NCBI GenBank assembly: GCA_051985675.1
Contig: JBPYFJ010000112.1
Location: forward strand, 1 to 64,000
Direction of reading: 5' to 3'
DNA from: JAFAXD01 sp051985675
Lineage (GTDB): Bacteria; Pseudomonadota; Alphaproteobacteria; Rhizobiales; Xanthobacteraceae
Length of the DNA: 64,000 nt
Positions 26,062 through 34,487 of this stretch are shown here, piece by piece. How positions within the stretch are numbered: position 1 is the first letter of the stretch; each line of letters begins with the position of its first letter. The notes beneath the pieces were generated by a model. The model did not search any database. It was not told the origin of the DNA and was given only the letters and a program-made list of their open reading frames with translations. The translations under genes and the position numbers were made by a program.

Positions 26062-26226
26062 CTAGTGCCCCGAACCCGAACTTCGCACACAATGTGACGC
26101 GGGTCCGAATGCGAACTTCGGGTTCAAAGGGGCACTAGAATCATAGATTTGCTAGTGTCCTTTCGATTCCGCAGTTCGCGTCGAGCGTGCTGCACCGTGT
26201 GGCGAACTTCGAAAGCGGGACACTAG
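26062..26226. repeat. Composite palindromic repeat, A-A variant
   Basis: Two type-A palindromes (26062-26138 and 26152-26226) are separated by the 13-base spacer AATCATAGATTTG. Each runs from CTAGTG to CACTAG, with arms CCGAACTTCGCA/TGCGAACTTCGG and CAGTTCGCG/CGCGAACTTCG. The bulged arms (TCAAA and TTTCGA) face the spacer as in the A-B units. The second palindrome ends one base before the thermonuclease ATG. Confidence 0.88.
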
Positions 26227-27042
26227 ATGACAGGGTTCGCACGCGCGATACGCGTAGTTTCGTACGGTGCCGCCTTGGCGCTGGCGGGCCCTTCTGCGCT
26301 GGCGGCGGACTGCCGCGTGGAGCCGGCGGCAGCCGCTCCGGTGGTGCAAGTGAGCGATGGCCGCACCCTTGTCCTCGCCGACGGTCGCACCGTCCGTCTG
26401 GCGTCGATCGAGGTGCCGGCGATGCCCCCGCCGAGCGTGTCGGCAACCGAACCGCAGGCGGGCGCAGCTCGTGCCAGCAGCGCGGCGCTTGCCGGGCTGG
26501 TGACCGGAAACACCGTCGCACTCGCCGCTGCGGGCACCGACCGGCACGGCCGGGTGCTGGCGCGGGCCTATGTGACGCGGAACGGCACCTGGCACCCGGT
26601 CGAAATCGATCTGGTCGCCGCCGGTCAGGCCTTTGTTTCGCCATATGCGGACAACCAAAACTGTGCCAGCGACCTGATCGCAGCCGAGCGACGGGCCCGC
26701 GTAGGCAAGGTAGGACTATGGGGCGATCCCGATTATTCAGCCAGAGAAGCCGACAACCCGGCCGAAGTGCTGGCTGCCCTGGGACGTTTTGCAATCGTCG
26801 AAGGCTGGGTCGTGTCCGTGCGCGAGAGCGGCGGCACCATCTATGTCAACTTCGGTCGCCGGTGGAGCGAGGACTTCACCGTTACCATATCGAAACGCAA
26901 TGAGCGTTCCTTTGCCGAGCACGGAGTTGTTCCGAAAGCGCTCGCGGGCCGGCGCGTGAGAGTACGAGGCGTGATCGAAGAGCGCGGCGGCCCCTGGATC
27001 GAGGCCGTTGCGCCCGGGCAAATCGAAATTGCGGACCGTTGA
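26227..27042 (+). CDS. Exported thermonuclease-like (SNase-fold) protein
   Basis: The 271-residue protein has a signal peptide (RAIRVVSYGAALALAGPSALA) and an SNase OB-fold: VVQVSDGRTLVLADGRTVRLASIEV, AALAGLVTGNTVAL, TDRHGRVLARAYV, AGQAFVSPYADNQNC and ERRARVGKVGLWGDP. The catalytic Arg/Glu/Arg set is only partly recognisable, so nuclease activity is not certain. A C-terminal segment (about 175-271) has a second OB-like pattern (FAIVEGWVVSVRESGGTIYV to VRVRGVIEERGGPWIE). The ATG follows directly after a palindromic repeat, with no clear ribosome-binding site. Confidence 0.8.
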   Translation: MTGFARAIRVVSYGAALALAGPSALAADCRVEPAAAAPVVQVSDGRTLVLADGRTVRLASIEVPAMPPPSVSATEPQAGAARASSAALAGLVTGNTVALAAAGTDRHGRVLARAYVTRNGTWHPVEIDLVAAGQAFVSPYADNQNCASDLIAAERRARVGKVGLWGDPDYSAREADNPAEVLAALGRFAIVEGWVVSVRESGGTIYVNFGRRWSEDFTVTISKRNERSFAEHGVVPKALAGRRVRVRGVIEERGGPWIEAVAPGQIEIADR

Positions 27043-27048
27043 CGCGCA

Positions 27049-28506
27049 ATGAACGCGGTGCACAGCAAGCGCAGGTTGCGGGGACTCGGCGTCGTTGCCG
27101 TCGCGCTGGCGCTCGGGGCTTGTTCCAGTCTTGTGCAAACCGAACATGCGATCGTTCTGCCGGACACAGGCCGGCAGGGAAGCGACAGTCCCGCCGATCG
27201 CGGACATCAGCGCATTTTGGCCGCGTATGGGGGCGCTTACAACGATGCGCGACTGACCGCGCTCTTGAACAAAACGGTCGATCGGTTGGTTGCTGCATCA
27301 GAACGGCCGGATCTGAAATACAAGGTCACAGTGCTCAATTCGCCTGCGATCAACGCGTTCGCGCTGCCGACCGGACAGCTTTACATCACCCGCGGCCTGA
27401 TCGCGCTCGCGAGCGATACGTCGGAGATCGCCTCGGTGATGTCGCATGAAATGGCGCATGTTATCGCGGATCACGCGTCGATGCGCCAGGATCAGGCACA
27501 GCAGGCGTTGATCGCGAGCCGCGTAGTGAGCGACGTGCTCAGCGATCCGTCGGTCGGGGCGCTCGCGCTCGCCAAATCCAAGGTTGCGCTCGCGAGCTTT
27601 TCGCGGGCCCAGGAACTTGAGGCCGACGGCATTGGTGTCGGCATTGCAGCGCGTGCGGGCTTTGACCCCTATGGTGCCGCACGCTTCCTGACCGCCATGG
27701 GCCGGAACGCCGAGCTCAAGGCCGGCGCCAGCACTTCGGATGCGAAGTCCGTCGATTTGATGTCGACCCATCCGGCAACGCCCGAGCGCATCAAGAATGC
27801 CCAGATCAACGCCCGGCAGTACTCGGCGCCCGGCGCGGGCGAGCGCGACAAGGCCGCCTACCTCGCCGCCGTTGACGGCCTCGTCTATGGCGACGACCCG
27901 GCGGACGGGTTTGCGCGTGGGCGACGGTTCACACATCCGCGGTTCGGCTTCACGTTCCTGGTGCCGGAGGACTTCACGATCGACAACACCGCGCAGGCGG
28001 TTGTCGGGGTCAAGGAAGGCGGCACGCAGGCGATGCGCTTCGACCTCGTCGGTGTGCCGGCGGAACAGACGCTGGGCGCCTACCTGACGTCTGGCTGGAT
28101 GGACAACGTCGATTCCGCCTCGGTGCAGGATCTGACCATTGCGGGCTTTCCGGCCACCACCGCGACTGCCAAAAACGAGGAATGGTCTTTCCGCCTCTAT
28201 GCACTGCGCATCGGCAACGAGGTCTATCGCTTCATTTACGCGGCCAAGACCATGACGCCGACGGTGGACCAGTCCTTTCGCGCCTCGGTCGATTCGTTCC
28301 GACGTCTCAGCCTGTCTGAAGTTGAGGCGGCCAAGCCGTTGCGGATCAAGGTGCTTGCGGCCAAGCCCGGTGAAACCGTCGAATCCGTCGGGCACAACCG
28401 GATGGCGCGTCTCGACCACGCCGTCGAGCGCTTTCGGATGATCAACGGACTTGGCCCGTCGGACGCGTTGAAGCCGGGCGAGCAGGTCAAAGTCGTGGTC
28501 GAGTGA
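27049..28506 (+). CDS. M48-family metalloprotease lipoprotein with C-terminal LysM-like domain
   Basis: The 485-residue protein has a lipobox (LGAC, Cys25), so it should be a lipid-anchored periplasmic protein. The M48 active site is HEMAH at 133-137, with the third ligand in QELEADGIGVG; INAFALPTGQLYITRGLI precedes it as in BepA/LoiP. After a middle domain, the last 50 residues (AKPGETVESVGHNRMARLDH to ALKPGEQVKVV) look like LysM, suggesting peptidoglycan binding. Such proteases survey outer-membrane assembly. It starts six bases after the thermonuclease stop, so the two are probably co-transcribed. Confidence 0.9.
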   Translation: MNAVHSKRRLRGLGVVAVALALGACSSLVQTEHAIVLPDTGRQGSDSPADRGHQRILAAYGGAYNDARLTALLNKTVDRLVAASERPDLKYKVTVLNSPAINAFALPTGQLYITRGLIALASDTSEIASVMSHEMAHVIADHASMRQDQAQQALIASRVVSDVLSDPSVGALALAKSKVALASFSRAQELEADGIGVGIAARAGFDPYGAARFLTAMGRNAELKAGASTSDAKSVDLMSTHPATPERIKNAQINARQYSAPGAGERDKAAYLAAVDGLVYGDDPADGFARGRRFTHPRFGFTFLVPEDFTIDNTAQAVVGVKEGGTQAMRFDLVGVPAEQTLGAYLTSGWMDNVDSASVQDLTIAGFPATTATAKNEEWSFRLYALRIGNEVYRFIYAAKTMTPTVDQSFRASVDSFRRLSLSEVEAAKPLRIKVLAAKPGETVESVGHNRMARLDHAVERFRMINGLGPSDALKPGEQVKVVVE

Positions 28507-28526
28507 CTAGCAGACGTGGGAAAACA

Positions 28527-28552
28527 AAAGGCCCGGCGTGTGCCGGGCCTTT
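28527..28552. terminator. Bidirectional rho-independent terminator
   Basis: An eleven-pair perfect stem AAAGGCCCGGC/GCCGGGCCTTT has a four-base loop, with A-rich sequence on the left and T on the right. It lies between the convergent M48 and CarD genes and can serve both strands. Confidence 0.88.
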
Positions 28553-28576
28553 GAATCTCGATTCACCCCAACCTGG

Positions 28577-29140
28577 TCAGGCTGCTTCTTCCTCGACCAT
28601 TTCGTCCGCCTTCGGTCCCCCGCGGCGCGGACCTTTGGCAAGTGCCGCCTCGATTTCCTTGATCGCCTCGGTCTCGGTAATCCGCTGAACGGCCGAAATC
28701 TCGCGCGACAGCCGGTCCAGCGCCGCTTCATACAGCTGGCGCTCGCTGTAGGACTGCTCAGGCTGCGTCTCCGAGCGGTACAAGTCACGGACGACCTCGG
28801 AAATCGCAACGATATTGCCCGAATTGATCTTGGCCTCGTACTCCTGAGCCCGGCGCGACCACATGGTCCGCTTGATCCGTGCACGGCCCTTCAGGGTTTC
28901 AAGCGCGCGCCTGACCATCGGCTCCTCGGCGAGTTTGCGCATGCCGACCACCGCGACTTTCGTCGTCGGTACCCGCAACGTCATCTTATCCTTGACGAAA
29001 TTGATCACGAACAACTCAAGCTTGAGCCCCGCGACCTCCTGCTCCTCGATGGCCATGATCTGGCCGACCCCGTGAGCCGGATAAACGATGAATTCGTTGG
29101 TCTTGAACCCCTGCCGCTGGGTCGTCTTTTTGGCGGTCAT
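28577..29140 (-). CDS. CarD-family transcriptional regulator
   Basis: From the ATG at 29140 the product is 187 residues: the RNA-polymerase-interacting domain (FIVYPAHGVGQIMAIEEQEVAG, LRVPTTKVAVVGMRKL) followed by the helical DNA-binding domain (RARIKRTMWSRRAQEYEAKINSG, AALDRLSREISAVQ). CarD binds the beta subunit and stabilises the open complex at rRNA and other promoters. The frame continues upstream to a GTG at 29308, adding 56 Lys/Arg/Ser-rich residues; some relatives have such tails, so either start is possible. AGGAG lies about ten bases before the chosen ATG. Confidence 0.92.
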   Translation of the reverse strand: MTAKKTTQRQGFKTNEFIVYPAHGVGQIMAIEEQEVAGLKLELFVINFVKDKMTLRVPTTKVAVVGMRKLAEEPMVRRALETLKGRARIKRTMWSRRAQEYEAKINSGNIVAISEVVRDLYRSETQPEQSYSERQLYEAALDRLSREISAVQRITETEAIKEIEAALAKGPRRGGPKADEMVEEEAA

Positions 29141-29534
29141 TCCCTGCGCAACTCCTTGGCCCACCGGCCTTCGGCCGATCGGCTTTGCCACGGAACCCCC
29201 TCGCCGACTGGCGCCGCGGGGGGCATTCGAAGCCCTCCGGCGCGATGCCGAGGACAGTTTGCTGGTCTTGCTTGTCTTCTTGGAACTATGACGCGTCTTG
29301 CCTGCCACTGTTACTCGCGTGCAACATGCACGCCCCTAGTTAGACGGTTTCCCACCAACCCCGTAAAAAAATATGCTCCCGGACGGGAGCGCTTCGGAGT
29401 GTCTGTGATTTTCGTTCATATGTCACCAATATAGCACATTTTCGGCCGATTTCAATGTGTTGCGACGCGAGAATCGGCCTCGAACAACAAATTCAGGCAG
29501 GGCAAATGTGACAATTAGTTAACGTTCGACATTT

Positions 29535-29873
29535 TCAGTCGCCGCCGCCCGGCTGCGAGGAAAAAAATTTCTTGAACTTGTCGGCGACCCCTTCGAATTC
29601 TTTGGCGTCCGCCGGAGGGTCTTTTTTGACGGTAATGTTGGGCCAAGTCTTCGCGTATTCCGCGTTGATCTCTAACCACTGCTCAAGGCCTGGTTCAGTG
29701 TCGGGTTTGATCGCTTCCACCGGGCATTCGGGCTCGCAAACCCCGCAATCGATGCACTCGTCAGGATGGATGACGAGCATGTTCTCACCCTCGTAGAAGC
29801 AATCGACCGGGCAGACCTCGACACAGTCCATGTACTTGCACTTGATGCAGCTTTCATTGACGACGTAAGTCAT
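29535..29873 (-). CDS. fdxA: 7Fe ferredoxin (3Fe-4S/4Fe-4S), FdxA
   Basis: The 112-residue protein matches Azotobacter-type 7Fe ferredoxins. Ligands C9, C17 and C50 hold the 3Fe-4S cluster and C21, C40, C43 and C46 the 4Fe-4S cluster; C12 and C25 are the usual extra cysteines. A C-terminal extension with LEQWLEINAEYAKTWPNIT is typical. It transfers electrons at low potential. The chosen ATG follows GGAGCCCTCTA. Its position upstream of carD is common in alphaproteobacteria. Confidence 0.96.
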   Translation of the reverse strand: MTYVVNESCIKCKYMDCVEVCPVDCFYEGENMLVIHPDECIDCGVCEPECPVEAIKPDTEPGLEQWLEINAEYAKTWPNITVKKDPPADAKEFEGVADKFKKFFSSQPGGGD

Positions 29874-30088
29874 TAGAGGGCTCCGGCCGTCGCAATACGA
29901 CCATTTCGGGTTGCCAATCATGCGTGCCGGGGTCGCGGCCCACAGGCGCGGCCCGGAACGCTCGCAAAATCAAGCCATTTGTGGGCGGATGCAAGCTTCG
30001 TTCAAACGGGCTTCGCTCTAACGTATGGGCGCACCCCGTGCAAGGGAAGTGGCCGACCTGCGGCGTCAGCGCCCCTCGGGCCTGCTTG

Positions 30089-30436
30089 TCATTGCGGCAG
30101 CGACGGCGCCGGCGGCCGCGTCGGGGAACCTGAGCCCAGATCTTCATAAAGCATGCGCCCGGCTTCGGCACCGCCACGGCGTTGCGCAAATCGCACGACC
30201 CGCAGCAGGCGAACGCCCCGATCGAGCGCGATCGTCAGCACATCGCCGGGCTTCACCGCCCGGCTCGCCGCATCGACCCGGACGCCGTTGAGCCGAACCC
30301 GTCCCGAGGCCGCCAGCGCGGCCGCATCCGTACGTGTCCGCACCACCCGCGCGTGCCACAACCACTTGTCGATACGCTGATGATCGTCGGACAACCGGCC
30401 CTCGGATCGCAGCTCGTCAGTGGTATTTCGGATCAA
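30089..30436 (-). CDS. S4-domain RNA-binding protein (Hsp15-like)
   Basis: The 115-residue product carries an S4 domain (RIDKWLWHARVVRTRTDAAALA, GRVRLNGVRVDAASRAVKPGDVL), the pattern of HslR/Hsp15, which binds stalled 50S subunits with attached peptidyl-tRNA. It begins with TTG at 30436, overlapping the helicase stop (TTGA), so translation is probably coupled. The C-terminal 20 residues are Pro/Ser-rich. Pairing with the helicase suggests a shared role in RNA or ribosome metabolism. Confidence 0.88.
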   Translation of the reverse strand: MIRNTTDELRSEGRLSDDHQRIDKWLWHARVVRTRTDAAALAASGRVRLNGVRVDAASRAVKPGDVLTIALDRGVRLLRVVRFAQRRGGAEAGRMLYEDLGSGSPTRPPAPSLPQ

Positions 30437-33400
30437 CGCCGATCCTTTGCGTCCGCTTCGAGTTGAGCCTTCAGGGCGGCAAGCTTGGCGAAGGGGGAAT
30501 CCGGATCGGGCTCTTTGCCGCGCCGTTCCCGGCCTGCTTCCCAGGTCCGCGGTGGACGGTTGTCGTCGCGTCGATCGCGGCGGCGTTCTTGCCGGTCCGG
30601 CCGATCGTGACGATCGGCCCGTTCCCGGCGCTCGGGACGTCTGCCGTCATGACCGCCCGGACGGTCCGATGCCTCTCGCTCCTTGCGCCGATCATCGCGA
30701 TGACGGCGTGGTTCCTCCCGCCGGACCGGAGTGCCCGGATCGGGCGCCGGCGCAGCTTGCTCGGCTGCTGCCGCCGCCGCGGGCGCGTCCGAGGGTTTTT
30801 TGTCGCGGGCCGGCCGATGATGCCGGCGCGGTCGGCGCTCGTCGGAACGGCCGGGACGCCACACGTCGATGAACTGCTGCTCGCTTGGCGCCTCGGCGCT
30901 CGACGATGCGGCCGCTGCGGTGCTGGGCACGGCGGGGTCATTCGCAGTCACCGCGGACGCGGACGCATCCGCACTCGCGGCCGCCGCCCCCGTCTCGGAC
31001 CCGTGCGGCGCGATTTCGGTCTGCGATCGTAGGGACGGTGGCTCGGCTTCGGCCGGCGCCGCCGGCGCCAATGCCACGTCAGCGGGACCCGGCTGCTGAT
31101 CCACCGAGGCATCCGTCGGGTCTTGCGTTGTCGCTGGCAGGCTTGAGGCGGCCTCACCCGGCGGACTTTGCTCGGTCGCCCCGAGTTCTGTCGCCCCGAT
31201 CGTCTCAGTCGCGTCGGCGGGCTTGTCTGGTTCAGGACCCGCCGTCGTCTCACTTGCGGCCTCGACCGGCTTTGGCCGGCGATCAAGCCGATACCCGAGG
31301 GCGCGCAGGACCGAAGCGAAATCCTCGCCCGAGGAGCCCGTGAGCGAAGTCATCGCTTGCGTGACGACAAAGCCGCGTCCGTCGAAGGCGCCTGGCGGCT
31401 TTTGGCCGACACCGTCGCGCCAGGCCAGTGCCGGACGAATCAAGTCCGCAAGCCGCTCCAGGATATCGACACGAACCGCGCGCTCGCCACACACCCGATA
31501 CCCGATGGTGCGGTAGAGCTGCTTGTTGGTGTCCTTGTCGGCGGGGAACGACGTGCGGCCGCTCGCCGCCAGCCGTTGCAGCTCATCGAGTCCCTTGACG
31601 TCGGGGCCCCCGTACTTGAGCGCCCATAGTTGCGCCGCAAGCGATCGCGGCCCCGGCTTGAGCAGTCCCGGCACGTAGATATGGTAGGCCCCAAACCGCA
31701 CACCGTGCTTGCGCAGTGTCGCGCGCGATTCCTGATCGAGCCCCTTTACGTCCTCGGCGACCTTGCTGCGCTCGAGCACCCCGAGTGCCTCGACGATCTG
31801 ATAAGCGATGCCGCGCGCCAGGCCGGTGATGTCCTCCGCCGCGCCGAGCACGAACAGCGGCGCCAGCACCCTCTCGATATGCGTGTGCGCCCAAAGATCG
31901 AGCCGCGTTTGCACCGCCTCCAATGGCGCGCCGGTCAGGTGCTCGTCGGCCAGGATGCGCACCCGTGGTCGCAAGGCGTTATCGCCCGCGGTCAGCTTGG
32001 CCACGGCATCGCCGACCCAGCGGATCGTTCCATCGGACGCGAGCACGAACTGCGAGTCCGGCGCGTGCGACAACCGGGTGGCCCGCGCCTCAATTTCTCC
32101 GGCCAATGCCTTCTGGGCGGCGCCGGACAATGCCTTTGCCTCCGATCCGCCCGCCGCTGCATCGGACGCAAAGCGAAACCCTTCCAGCCGCCCGATGGTA
32201 TGTCCTTCGACGATGACGTCGCCGGTCTTGCTGATCTCGGTTTCGAGCATCGTGTTCTCTTTGAGTCGCCGCATCAGCACGCTGGTGCGACGATCGACGA
32301 ACCGTTCCGCCAAGCGGTCATGCAGGGCGTCGGATAGCTTATCTTCCACCGCGCGGGCAACATCCTGCCAGTGCTCCGGATCCTTAAGCCAATCGGGGCG
32401 ATTCGCCGCAAACGTCCAAGTCCTGATGTGCGCAATGCGTGTCGACAGCGTATCGATGCCCCCATCGGTCCGGTCGGCTTGCGCGATCTGCTGAGAAAAC
32501 CAGTCGTCGGGAATGCTACCGTCCCGCATCAGAAAACCATAGAGGGTGGTGACAAGTTCGGCGTGTGCCGCCGGCGAGATCTTGCGGTAGTCGGGAACCT
32601 GACAAACGTCCCACAGACGTTCGATCGCCGCGCGCGTCGTCGCGAAGGCCCGCACCTCTTCGTCGCGAGCAGCGTGCTCGAGGACGAGGATATCTTCGGC
32701 GACCGGCGCCCGCGTCAGTCCGGCCTGCGTCGGGTTCGTGGTCAGCGAGGCCGACAACGCGCCCAGTGACGAAAAGTCGAGCTCGCTGCTGCGCCATTGC
32801 AGGACGCGCACCGGATCGAATGCGTGTGCCTCGAGCGCCTGCACCAGATCCTGTTCGAACGGCGGACAGCGCCCGGTGCTGCCGAAGGTGCCATCGCGCG
32901 TCGCGCGGCCGGCTCGCCCGGCGATCTGCGCAAACTCGATCGGGTTGAGCTTGCGGTACTGATAGCCGTCAAATTTTCGATCGGATGCAAACGCCACGTG
33001 ATCGACGTCAAGGTTGAGGCCCATGCCGATCGCGTCGGTGGCGACCAGATAATCGACGTCGCCCGACTGATAGAGCGCAACCTGCGCGTTGCGCGTGCGC
33101 GGCGACAGTGCTCCGAGCACCACTGCGGCTCCGCCGCGCTGGCGCCGGATGAGTTCCGCAATGGCGTAGACCTCCTCGGTGGAAAACGCGACGATCGCAG
33201 CGCGGCGCGGCAGGCGGGTAATCTTTTTGTCGCCTGCGAAGCTCAGGGTCGAGAGCCGGGGGCGGCTCAAGACGTTGGCACCGGGCAGCAGCTTGTCGAC
33301 CATCGGCCGCATCGTCGCGGCCCCCAGGATCAAGGTCTCTTCGCGGCCCCGCCGGTTCAAAATGCGATCGGTGAACACGTGGCCGCGCTCGAGATCAGCC

Positions 33401-33732
33401 GCGAGCTGGATCTCGTCCACAGCCAGAAACGCGACATCGAGGTCTCGCGGCATTGCCTCGACGGTTGCGACCCAGAAGCGCGGATTGGCCGGTTTGATCT
33501 TTTCTTCGCCGGTCACGAGCGCGACGGCGTCGCTGCCGACCCGCTCGACGCACTTGTTGTAGACCTCGCGCGCTAGCAGGCGCAGCGGCAGACCGATGAG
33601 GCCTGAGCTGTGCGCCAACATGCGTTCGATCGCGAGATGGGTCTTGCCGGTATTGGTAGGTCCCAGCACCGCGGTGACGCCGGCGCCGCGAGCGCGCGCG
33701 TCCCTGGCCTGGGTAGAGAAGGAAATTGTCAT
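30433..33732 (-). CDS. SUV3-like ATP-dependent RNA/DNA helicase with long disordered tail
   Basis: The protein of about 1099 residues has Walker A GPTNTGKT (residues about 24-31), motif II DEIQ, the helicase-C motifs VATDAIGMGLNLD and QIAGRAGRATRDGTFG, and a SUV3-type middle region. It resembles mitochondrial SUV3, an RNA-degradosome helicase. From about residue 780 the sequence becomes low-complexity Ala/Pro/Glu/Thr and then Arg/Asp-rich (KEREASDRPGGHDGRRPERR), probably a disordered RNA-binding tail. The ATG at 33732 follows AGGGACCTTG; a TTG one codon earlier is less likely. Confidence 0.92.
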   Translation of the reverse strand: MTISFSTQARDARARGAGVTAVLGPTNTGKTHLAIERMLAHSSGLIGLPLRLLAREVYNKCVERVGSDAVALVTGEEKIKPANPRFWVATVEAMPRDLDVAFLAVDEIQLAADLERGHVFTDRILNRRGREETLILGAATMRPMVDKLLPGANVLSRPRLSTLSFAGDKKITRLPRRAAIVAFSTEEVYAIAELIRRQRGGAAVVLGALSPRTRNAQVALYQSGDVDYLVATDAIGMGLNLDVDHVAFASDRKFDGYQYRKLNPIEFAQIAGRAGRATRDGTFGSTGRCPPFEQDLVQALEAHAFDPVRVLQWRSSELDFSSLGALSASLTTNPTQAGLTRAPVAEDILVLEHAARDEEVRAFATTRAAIERLWDVCQVPDYRKISPAAHAELVTTLYGFLMRDGSIPDDWFSQQIAQADRTDGGIDTLSTRIAHIRTWTFAANRPDWLKDPEHWQDVARAVEDKLSDALHDRLAERFVDRRTSVLMRRLKENTMLETEISKTGDVIVEGHTIGRLEGFRFASDAAAGGSEAKALSGAAQKALAGEIEARATRLSHAPDSQFVLASDGTIRWVGDAVAKLTAGDNALRPRVRILADEHLTGAPLEAVQTRLDLWAHTHIERVLAPLFVLGAAEDITGLARGIAYQIVEALGVLERSKVAEDVKGLDQESRATLRKHGVRFGAYHIYVPGLLKPGPRSLAAQLWALKYGGPDVKGLDELQRLAASGRTSFPADKDTNKQLYRTIGYRVCGERAVRVDILERLADLIRPALAWRDGVGQKPPGAFDGRGFVVTQAMTSLTGSSGEDFASVLRALGYRLDRRPKPVEAASETTAGPEPDKPADATETIGATELGATEQSPPGEAASSLPATTQDPTDASVDQQPGPADVALAPAAPAEAEPPSLRSQTEIAPHGSETGAAAASADASASAVTANDPAVPSTAAAASSSAEAPSEQQFIDVWRPGRSDERRPRRHHRPARDKKPSDAPAAAAAAEQAAPAPDPGTPVRREEPRRHRDDRRKEREASDRPGGHDGRRPERRERADRHDRPDRQERRRDRRDDNRPPRTWEAGRERRGKEPDPDSPFAKLAALKAQLEADAKDRR

Positions 33733-33833
33733 CAAGGTCCCTGGCGCTACAGGCTTAATCCTGGCTTGCGGCGCTGTCGTAGCTCGTGATGTCGCAGCCT
33801 CGGGCAGCCGACACCAGGCGCGATTAACCCTCC

Positions 33834-33900
33834 GAACGAGTCTTGAACGAATCGCGGCCGAATCGCGGACGCGCCGGCCGTCCGGCTTCGTTCACGGCGA
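33834..33900 (+). repeat. GANTC-rich direct repeat, unit 1
   Basis: The unit begins GAACGAGTCTTGAACGAATC and ends TTCGTTCACGGCGA. It matches unit 2 at 34241-34306 at about four of five positions by eye. It contains GANTC at 33838, 33849 and 33860, spaced 11 bases apart. Confidence 0.6.
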
Positions 33901-34240
33901 CAGGTTGCGCCTTGCGCAATGCCAGCCACAAAATGGGGTGACTACTCTGCGGTGCGAGCCCTGGCGGCATGATCAATCCTTAATATGGGTCGCAGCCATG
34001 CGAGGGTGGCGACCATGAGAGCTTGGCAACGAACTTGCCCGGACGATGCCCAAACGTCGTTAGCCCGAAGCGGCCCGCAAGACCAGGACCTTCCGCAGCA
34101 TGCGACGGAGCTCTCGCGTCGCGCGGCCGTCATCCCCGTTGGCGTCGTATCCCTTTGCCAAGATGGAGCAATCATATTACGCGGCAGCCACAAACCGGCA
34201 CGCGTAGAGCGCTCGATTCGATCCGCGGGGCAGAGTGCCG

Positions 34241-34306
34241 GAACGAGTCTCGAACGAATCGCGCCCGAATCGCTGACTCGCAACCGTCGCCGTTCGTTCA
34301 CTGCGA
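34241..34306 (+). repeat. GANTC-rich direct repeat, unit 2
   Basis: The unit begins GAACGAGTCTCGAACGAATC and ends TTCGTTCACTGCGA. GANTC sites lie at 34245, 34256, 34267 and 34275. The first three have the same 11-base spacing as in unit 1, which is about one helical turn. Confidence 0.6.
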
Positions 34307-34487
34307 GATGTCGTGCAGCCATGATGCCTCGCCACCAGATACAGTATGCAGACGATCCTGACGAGCCGTTGGCTGGACTACAATCGACAATCGTCTCGAA
34401 TCCACCAACGTCTGCGAGAGTCAAGGGTGACATTCGGAATTCTTATCGGGCGCGTGCTGCAAGGCGGCATCGCCGCCCAGTCCTCCC

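Larger units (their letters stand above)
33733..34487. other. Gene-free region with clustered GANTC sites
   Basis: No frame here looks like a real protein: candidates on both strands show biased composition and no family pattern. The region holds a duplicated block (33834-33900 and 34241-34306) and ten GANTC sites between 33838 and 34422. It separates the divergently oriented surroundings of the helicase start and the DUF3108 stop, so it probably contains the helicase promoter. Confidence 0.5.

Noticed and set aside
29141..29308. 56-residue N-terminal extension of CarD from a GTG
   Set aside because: It was not included because the family domain starts at the ATG at 29140. The extension is basic and low-complexity but remains possible.
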